In this document: positions 13,842-18,216 of the stretch, in pieces
Layout: the number at the start of each line of letters is the position of its first letter
Numbering within the stretch: position 1 is the stretch's first letter
NCBI GenBank assembly: GCA_041485845.1
Contig: JBGPKH010000104.1
Coordinates: 1-18,216, forward strand
DNA: 18,216 nucleotides
Direction of reading: 5' to 3'
Source of the DNA: OMOG01 sp041485845
Lineage (GTDB): Bacteria > Acidobacteriota > Terriglobia > Bryobacterales > Bryobacteraceae
Program-made: the position numbers and the translations under genes
The notes under the pieces: generated by a model
What the model saw: only the letters and a program-made list of their open reading frames with translations
The model's database searches: none
Told to the model about the DNA's origin: nothing

Positions 13842-14704
13842 TCGACAAGCCGGAGGGGTGGACCTCGCACGACGTGGTCGGCAAGGTTCGCCGCATCGCG
13901 AAGACGAAGAAGATCGGCCACATGGGGACGCTCGACCCCATCGCCACCGGCGTGCTGCCGCTGGTGATCGGCAGGGCCACGCGGCTGGCGCAGTTCTACA
14001 CGCGCTGCGACAAGATCTACGAAGGCGTGGTGCGCTTCGGCTGGTCTACCGGCACCTACGACCGCGCCGGTGAGGCGACGAGCCCGCGGACCGAGGTGAC
14101 GCTGGAAGCGGACGAACTGGAGCGGCGCCTCGAAGAATTTCGCGGCGAGATTCTGCAAACGCCGCCGCCGTTCTCCGCCAAGAAGGTCGAGGGCAGACGC
14201 GCGTACGAGCTGGCGCGCCAATCGGTGGTCGTGGAGCTGGAACCGGTTAAAATTCACATTTACGAGCTGACTCTTCTCGAATGCCGTGGCGCCGAGGCGC
14301 GGCTGCGCGCGCACTGTTCGGGCGGGACGTACCTGCGGTCCATAGCCCACGACCTGGGGAAAGCGATGGGCTGCGGAGCGCACTTGCAGGAGCTGCGGCG
14401 CCTGGCGTCGGGCGAGTTCGAGATCGAGCAGGCGCGAACCATCGTGCAGCTCGAGTCCCTGGCGGCGGACGAGCGGCTGCTGGACGCCCTGGTTCCGGCG
14501 GCCGGCATGCTTCCCGGTTTTCCGAGCGTGTACGTGGACGATGTGACGGCCACGCAGATTCGCCACGGCCGCAACTTCCCCGCGTCGCCATTTCGCTCGC
14601 CGCCGGCTTCGCGGTACGTCAAGGCGGTGACGCGGATGGGCGAGTTGGTGGCGATCGGCGAGGCGGTGCTTCCGAACCTGTATCATCCGGTAGTGGTGCT
14701 GTAG
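13823..14704 (+). CDS. truB: tRNA pseudouridine(55) synthase TruB
   Basis: TruB converts U55 to pseudouridine in the T loop of nearly all elongator tRNAs. The protein is 293 residues, normal for the family. Motif DKPEGWTSHDVV (8-19) is followed by GHMGTLDPIATGVLPL with catalytic Asp38. Then come the Y-containing TGTYDRAGE (77-84), QTPPPFSAKKVEGRRAYE (112-129), CSGGTYLRSIAHDLG (165-179) and a C-terminal TruB_C/PUA-like domain. TTG 13823 is the start, since it begins the MDGVIVVDKP strand and has AAAGGA six bases upstream. It overlaps the methyltransferase by 19 bp. The 3' 330 bp, coding for residues 185-293, are repeated about 1.1 kb downstream. Confidence 0.96.
   Translation: MDGVIVVDKPEGWTSHDVVGKVRRIAKTKKIGHMGTLDPIATGVLPLVIGRATRLAQFYTRCDKIYEGVVRFGWSTGTYDRAGEATSPRTEVTLEADELERRLEEFRGEILQTPPPFSAKKVEGRRAYELARQSVVVELEPVKIHIYELTLLECRGAEARLRAHCSGGTYLRSIAHDLGKAMGCGAHLQELRRLASGEFEIEQARTIVQLESLAADERLLDALVPAAGMLPGFPSVYVDDVTATQIRHGRNFPASPFRSPPASRYVKAVTRMGELVAIGEAVLPNLYHPVVVL
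14375..14704 (+). repeat. 330-bp truB 3'-end duplication, copy 1 (in intact truB)
   Basis: Bases 14375-14704 align without gaps to 15510-15839, offset 1135 bp, with 10 mismatches by my count (about 97% identity). This copy is the functional end of truB. Similarity stops exactly at the stop codon on the right and at GGAGCG on the left. Confidence 0.95.
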
Positions 14705-15006
14705 TGCGCCGTCCGGAATATCTCAATGTCGATCCACGTACACTGCATCTGCCTCCAGGCCGCGCCACCGGTGCGGATCCGGTGAAACTGGCTCGGCAGA
14801 TCGAGATGCATGGATCGTCTACAAGAGGAATGCCTGCGCTCTGGGTTTACCGCGGCTCGGACGGGGCCTTGCTGATCTACGACGGTGTGACACGCGCAAC
14901 GCGCGTTGCTAAACTCCTCCCTGGTATACTGGTCCCGGTAGAGGTCGTCGGCGATCTGCAGGCTGTTTGCGGCCATCTGCCTACTGTAGGAGATTTCCTG
15001 CCATGA
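14704..15006 (+). CDS. Small ParB-like nuclease-fold protein
   Basis: This is a 100-residue protein starting with GTG at 14704, sharing one base with the truB stop. The middle, DPVKLARQIEMHGSSTRGMPALWVYRGSDGALLIYDGVTRATRVAKLLPG followed by VPVEVVG (split here into shorter parts), follows the pattern of ParB/Srx-type N-terminal domains. These have a helix that sets residue order, a central xxPxxV strand, then a D-G-x-x-R-x helix. Here DGVTRATR is the counterpart of the conserved GxxR box. The end HLPTVGDFLP looks like a conserved tail. It overlaps the next gene by 4 bp (ATGA), so the two are translated together. I remember similar pairs in Planctomycetes. The function is unknown, and a DNA-related role is inference. 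Confidence 0.75.
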   Translation: MRRPEYLNVDPRTLHLPPGRATGADPVKLARQIEMHGSSTRGMPALWVYRGSDGALLIYDGVTRATRVAKLLPGILVPVEVVGDLQAVCGHLPTVGDFLP

Positions 15007-15218
15007 CGGCGCAAGTGCGAAAGGATCTGCTAAATCTTCTGGAGGAACTCAGTGAATGCACCCCTTCGGTGCGCTTCGGGCAGTTGATCGCCAACCTGTC
15101 GTACCTTGCCAGGGGACCATCCAACGAAGCGATCTGGGATGCCGAGGATGCAGAACTGGTCGCTGCCGCGCGAAAGCACCTGAGGGAACTTCACGGCGAG
15201 AAGGCCCCGGCAGCCTGA
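15003..15218 (+). CDS. Small partner protein of the ParB-like gene, unknown function
   Basis: This is a 71-residue acidic helical protein (VRKDLLNLLEELSECTPSVRFGQLIANLSYLARG and IWDAEDAELVAAARKHLREL, given in part). It overlaps the upstream ParB-like gene by ATGA, and both have the look of a conserved two-gene module, as far as I recall from Planctomycetes genomes. Two short amphipathic helices around a FGQLIANL core suggest a protein-protein interface. No catalytic motif is seen. It could be an accessory or neutralising partner of the ParB-like protein, but that is inference from the arrangement. Confidence 0.7.
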   Translation: MTAQVRKDLLNLLEELSECTPSVRFGQLIANLSYLARGPSNEAIWDAEDAELVAAARKHLRELHGEKAPAA

Positions 15219-15509
15219 CGAACGTTCGCCCTCCGGGGCCGAGTGGGAGAGCAAAGGGAAATTAATTCTCCGCGCACCGGACGCCGATGCTGCCACGGCC
15301 CGCCGGCCCCTCTCCAGCCGCGAGCTGGTATGGCCAATGGTCTGGATTGTAATGGCTTTTGATGACTTTGGATGGCTTTCACGTCTTAGCGGAACGCTTT
15401 GCCACGGTGGAATCGAACCTAATACGGTTTATCGGCCAGTCAAGCTGGAATCCCAAACTGGTACGCTTGAAAGTACAGGAGTTCGGCGATGCTCCGGTCG
15501 CGGCGCCCG
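15219..15509 (+). other. Non-coding or decayed stretch before the truB fragment
   Basis: These 291 bp between the small gene pair and the truB fragment have a lower-GC patch (about 15250-15480) than the neighbours. An open frame from ATG 15359 (MTLDGFHVLAERFATVESN onward) reads like protein up to about 15505 before entering the truB copy in a non-truB frame. It may be a truncated gene. I see no tRNA, repeat or terminator in it. Confidence 0.35.
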
Positions 15510-15839
15510 GGAGCGCACTTGCAGGAGCTGCGGCGCCTGGCGTCGGGCGAGTTCGAGATAGAGCAGGCGCGAACCATCGCGCAGCTCGAGTCCCTGGCGG
15601 CGGACGAGCGGCTGCCGGACGCCCTGGTTCCGGCGGCCGGCGTGCTTCCCGGTTTTCCGGGCGTGTACGTGGACGATGTGACGGCCACGCAGATTCGCCA
15701 CGGCCGCAACTTCCCCGCGTCGCCGTTTCGCTCGCAGCCGGCTTCGCGGTACGTGAAGGCGGTGACGCGGCTGGGCGAGTTGGTGGCGATCGGCGAGGCG
15801 GTGCTTCCGAACCTGTATCATCCGGTCGTGGTGCTGTAG
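15489..15839 (+). pseudogene. Detached truB C-terminal fragment (duplicate)
   Basis: This frame is open from ATG 15489 with AGGAG seven bases upstream, so it may be translated as a 116-residue protein. After seven novel residues it follows TruB from residue 185 to the end in the same frame, with no frameshift. It lacks the catalytic domain including the Asp of GTLDP and cannot be a pseudouridine synthase. Compared with truB it has four silent and six amino-acid changes (V to A, L to P, M to V, S to G, P to Q, M to L). Nonsilent changes predominate, as expected for a fragment drifting freely. It could still act as a free RNA-binding domain. Confidence 0.8.
15510..15839 (+). repeat. 330-bp truB 3'-end duplication, copy 2
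   Basis: This is the gap-free second copy of 14375-14704 with 10 mismatches. It ends at the same stop codon, after which the two downstream sequences are unrelated. Together the two copies enclose the ParB-like gene pair as 805 bp of unique sequence. Confidence 0.95.
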
Positions 15840-15873
15840 GCGGGGCCGCCTCCTGGTAAGATAACGGATAGAG

Positions 15874-16224
15874 ATGCTGAAACGCTTCATCTTGTGGGAC
15901 TACCCGCGCGGGAGCAGGCCATATGATGTGATGGTCGGAATCATACTCGCTTTCATCTTCCTCACACCGCGAGACTTTTTTCGCGACCAGCCGCGCATCC
16001 CCAAAGCCAGCCAGATCACGATGCTGCCTTCAGAAAACGGCAGCCTGCCGTTTCATGTGAACGCCGAATTCCTGAAAAATATTCCGGAGAACCAGCGCGT
16101 TGCCAAACTAACGCAGTTTCTTCAGAAGGGAACGGGCAACCGGCGCCTGACGATAATCCGCCTGGAGCCGATACTCGATTCGGAAGGCGAGCTGCAGGGT
16201 TACATGGCCTTCGCCCGGCCTTGA
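15874..16224 (+). CDS. Small membrane-anchored protein, unknown function
   Basis: This is a 116-residue protein with one N-terminal membrane helix (about 18-33, YDVMVGIILAFIFLTP), leaving most of the chain as a soluble C-terminal domain. The charge distribution, basic before the helix, predicts the domain lies on the outer side. The domain (SQITMLPSENGSLPFHVNAEFL and RRLTIIRLEPILDSEGELQGYMAF) looks mixed alpha/beta. It starts 34 bp after the truB fragment and precedes the LolA-like gene by 68 bp on the same strand. I do not recognise its family. Its position suggests a partner for the exported LolA-like protein. Confidence 0.7.
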   Translation: MLKRFILWDYPRGSRPYDVMVGIILAFIFLTPRDFFRDQPRIPKASQITMLPSENGSLPFHVNAEFLKNIPENQRVAKLTQFLQKGTGNRRLTIIRLEPILDSEGELQGYMAFARP

Positions 16225-16292
16225 TCGGGCCGGTGCGGGACAGCACTCCATGGAGGCCACTTCGCGCCATTGAGAGAAGGAGTCGGATTTTC

Positions 16293-17000
16293 ATGCGCTT
16301 GTTCACACTCACGTTCGCGCTGTGCAGCACTATCGCCATGGTATGGGCGCCTCATTCTGGCGCTCTGGCTGCGGACAATTCCCTGCAGGCGGTTTTTCGA
16401 CGCATGGACGAGGCGTCGCTGAAATTCAAGGGACTGAAGGCCGACGTGAAGAAGCTTGCGCACCTGGATGTGATCAATGACGACACGGTGGATACCGGAA
16501 CGATTGCAGTCAAGATTCCAAAACCGCACGAACTGCGCATGCTGATCGATTTCAAGCAGCCCGATCGAAAGACGGTGGCGATCGCGGGCGCCAAGGTGGA
16601 GATCTACTATCCCAAAACGAATACGGTCCAGGAGTACGATCTCGGCAAAAACCACAAGGCCCAGATGGAGCAGTTTCTGAAACTGGGGTTCGGCAGTAAC
16701 TCCAAGGACCTGCTGGACGCCTATTCGGTGAAGCTGGGGGGACCCGAGACCATCGCCGGTGAACCGGCTACGCGAATCGAGATGGTTCCCAAATCCAAGG
16801 ATCTGCTTGCGACCTTTCCGAAATTCGAGCTGTGGATCTCCGACAATACGGGGATTTCGGTTCAACAGAAAATGTATCAACCCGGCAAAGACTACTCGAT
16901 GGCCACCTACACCAACATGCAAGTGCTCCCCAATATTCCGGACTCTGCCGTGAGTTTGAATCTGCCCAAGGGCGTAAGCAGGGAGTATCCGCTGAAGTGA
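16293..17000 (+). CDS. Exported LolA-like outer-membrane lipoprotein-sorting family protein
   Basis: This is a 235-residue periplasmic protein. The signal peptide MRLFTLTFALCSTIAMVWAP with a likely cut after ALAA gives a soluble chain without a lipobox Cys. The rest follows a LolA/LolB-like pattern: an N-terminal helix (LQAVFRRMDEAS), then repeated amphipathic strands such as GTIAVKIPKPHELRMLIDF, VAIAGAKVEIYYPKTNTVQEY and FELWISDNTGISVQQKMYQ, which would make a half barrel holding a lipid. I chose ATG 16293 because it begins the signal peptide and has GAAGGAG upstream; an open frame also extends to 16221. Its stop overlaps the acyltransferase gene by 4 bp, suggesting joint action in envelope lipid handling. 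Confidence 0.82.
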   Translation: MRLFTLTFALCSTIAMVWAPHSGALAADNSLQAVFRRMDEASLKFKGLKADVKKLAHLDVINDDTVDTGTIAVKIPKPHELRMLIDFKQPDRKTVAIAGAKVEIYYPKTNTVQEYDLGKNHKAQMEQFLKLGFGSNSKDLLDAYSVKLGGPETIAGEPATRIEMVPKSKDLLATFPKFELWISDNTGISVQQKMYQPGKDYSMATYTNMQVLPNIPDSAVSLNLPKGVSREYPLK

Positions 17001-18079
17001 CCAGTTCCTACCGGCTTCAATATCTCGATTGGGTTCGCGGCCTCGGCGCGATCGTCATGTTGCAAGGGCACGTGTTCGATTCGTTCCTCAAGCCGGACGA
17101 TCGGGACGGCGCGCCCTTCATCCTCTCGCAGTTTGTCGGCGGGATGCCGCCGGCGATCTTCCTGTTCCTCACCGGCGTGACGCTGGCGTTCCTGATGGAC
17201 AGCTCGGAACGCAAAGGATTTTCCCCGCTGCGGCGCGTGGTGACGGCGTTCCGGCGCTCCGGCTACCTGTTTCTCCTGGCGTTCGCGTTTCGTATCCAGC
17301 TTTGGTTCTTCAGCCGTCCAGCGCCGTGGACCGACCTGTTCCGCGTGGACATCCTGAACTGCATGGGCTTCGCGATCGCCTGGATGTCGGTCATGGCCCT
17401 GTTCCGGACGGTGGAGCGGGTGCGGCTGTGCGCCGTTCTGGGACTGGCGATTGCCTTTGCCGCGCCGTTGATTTCGCAGATGGACTGGTCCGGGGCTCCG
17501 GAGATCCTGAGGAACTATGTGGTCCCCGACTACCGGTTCTTCAGCTTCTTTCCCTGGGCCGCTTACCTGGCGTTCGGAATGAGCGCGGGTAGCATCATCC
17601 GTGCCGTGCCGGAGGAGTCCATTGAGCGCGCCATGCAATGGGCCGCGATTGTGGGGGGCGCCCTGATTCTGGCGTGCCAGTATTTTGCCGGCTTGCCGTT
17701 TTCGATCTATGCGAAATCGGAGTATTGGCTGAACAGCCCGGCGCAAATACTGAACAAGCTTGGAGTAGTCCTGCTTCTCCTGGCAATGGCGTTCCTTTGG
17801 ACACGCTATGGCGCGAAGGATGGCTGGAGCTGGGTGCGGCAATTCGGCACCACCTCCCTGCTGGTGTACTGGGTGCATATCGAGTTGGTCTACGGCCGCT
17901 CGCTGGGGTTCTTCAAGAACAGCCTGAACGTGGGGCAGACCGTGATGGCGGCGGTGTGCCTGATTCTGCTGATGCTGGCGCTCTCGGCTGTCAAGACGAA
18001 TCGTGACCGGCTGAGGGTTATGCTGGCCGAGATGGGCTGGTGGTTCAGTCCGAAGCCGGGCCGGGCCGCAGGGGATTAG
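16997..18079 (+). CDS. Multi-pass acyltransferase-family membrane protein (HGSNAT/DUF1624 or acyltransferase 3 type)
   Basis: This is a 360-residue polytopic protein with about ten hydrophobic segments. The N-terminal signature YRLQYLDWVRGLGAIVMLQGHVFDSF carries the Arg and His expected in membrane acyltransferases that move acyl groups across the bilayer to sugars. Helices such as PPAIFLFLTGVTLAFLM and the late TTSLLVYWVHIELVYGRSLG fit the same family. Heparan-alpha-glucosaminide N-acetyltransferase-like (DUF1624) and acyltransferase 3 families share this fold, and I cannot separate them by eye. The start GTG 16997 overlaps the LolA-like stop (GTGA). It probably acetylates or acylates an envelope glycan, inferred from the neighbourhood. 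Confidence 0.85.
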   Translation: MTSSYRLQYLDWVRGLGAIVMLQGHVFDSFLKPDDRDGAPFILSQFVGGMPPAIFLFLTGVTLAFLMDSSERKGFSPLRRVVTAFRRSGYLFLLAFAFRIQLWFFSRPAPWTDLFRVDILNCMGFAIAWMSVMALFRTVERVRLCAVLGLAIAFAAPLISQMDWSGAPEILRNYVVPDYRFFSFFPWAAYLAFGMSAGSIIRAVPEESIERAMQWAAIVGGALILACQYFAGLPFSIYAKSEYWLNSPAQILNKLGVVLLLLAMAFLWTRYGAKDGWSWVRQFGTTSLLVYWVHIELVYGRSLGFFKNSLNVGQTVMAAVCLILLMLALSAVKTNRDRLRVMLAEMGWWFSPKPGRAAGD

Positions 18080-18216
18080 CGCGCGCGCAAAAATAACTTG
18101 ACCGTTTCGCCCTGGGACACGCTGCCGCGCCCAGGACTGCGCTCCTCCGCTCGCTCCGCGTTCTCGAACCCGACTGCGAGTCGCGACCGCCAATTCACGC
18201 GAATCCGCTTGCTCTC
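18076..18216 (-). CDS. Possible 3' end of a minus-strand gene running off the window
   Basis: From base 18216 down to a TAA at 18076 the minus strand is open for 46 sense codons with no start inside the window. The codons end mostly in G or C, like the neighbours. The tail reads AVGFENAERAEERSPGRG then SVSQGETVKLFLRAR, which resembles a PASTA-type end (pattern P-x-x-G-x-x-V-x-x-G-x-x-V-x-L). The stop overlaps the convergent acyltransferase stop by 2-3 bases. The identification is tentative because only 46 residues are seen. Confidence 0.4.
   Translation of the reverse strand, partial: ESKRIRVNWRSRLAVGFENAERAEERSPGRGSVSQGETVKLFLRAR

Noticed and set aside
13613..14686. 357-codon minus-strand open frame across truB
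   Set aside because: It is antisense to truB and the methyltransferase, with His/Arg/Leu-rich shadow composition.
16907..18193. 428-codon minus-strand open frame
   Set aside because: It is opposite the acyltransferase gene, whose helices and signature are convincing; the minus translation is His/Gln/Arg-rich with no motif.

Overview
The window is high-GC, gene-dense bacterial chromosome. The gene content suggests Acidobacteriota, probably a Bryobacterales / Solibacter-like lineage. The signs are a Pknb-type kinase fused to a WD40/TolB-like propeller, a small BMC (bacterial microcompartment) locus with three pentamer genes and a class II aldolase, a sugar-acid dehydratase, and many 1-4 base gene overlaps. 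This assignment is inference from content, not from a marker gene. No rRNA, tRNA, CRISPR array or transposase is visible.

Layout: (1) 1-2094, plus strand: 3' part of citramalate synthase (cimA), a small coiled-coil protein and a four-helix membrane protein whose 3' end overlaps the microcompartment operon. (2) 2026-3997, minus strand: a compact operon transcribed as class II aldolase, one BMC-H shell hexamer and three different BMC-P (EutN/CcmL) vertex pentamers. (3) 4058-6067, plus strand: rhomboid protease with an N-terminal zinc ribbon, a tiny secreted Lys-rich protein, and a sulfotransferase gene whose central ~245 bp is inverted. (4) 6076-11072, minus strand: a transmembrane Ser/Thr kinase, a 384-bp stretch without a clear gene, an IlvD/Edd-family sugar-acid dehydratase, and a possible small ORF coupled to it. 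(5) 11079-15839, plus strand: GT2 glycosyltransferase, two SAM methyltransferases, tRNA pseudouridine synthase TruB, a ParB-like two-gene pair, then a duplicated 330-bp truB 3' end. (6) 15874-18079, plus strand: a small membrane-anchored protein, a LolA-like exported protein and a multi-pass acyltransferase-family protein. The 3' end of a possible minus-strand gene runs off the right edge.

Functionally, the aldolase and shell genes point to a Planctomycetes/Verrucomicrobia-like aldehyde-generating sugar (fucose/rhamnose type) compartment. Its aldehyde dehydrogenase, phosphotransacylase and any second BMC-H would have to lie elsewhere. The GT2/methyltransferase cluster suggests surface glycan synthesis.

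Three rearrangements that ordinary gene calling would hide stand out. First, the sulfotransferase gene carries an internal inversion whose reversal restores a near-complete protein apart from one homopolymer frameshift. Second, a 59-bp, three-stem palindromic element has inserted between two methyltransferase genes with a 30-bp flanking direct repeat that leaves both genes whole. Third, a 330-bp, about 97% identical duplication of the truB 3' end brackets the ParB-like pair.
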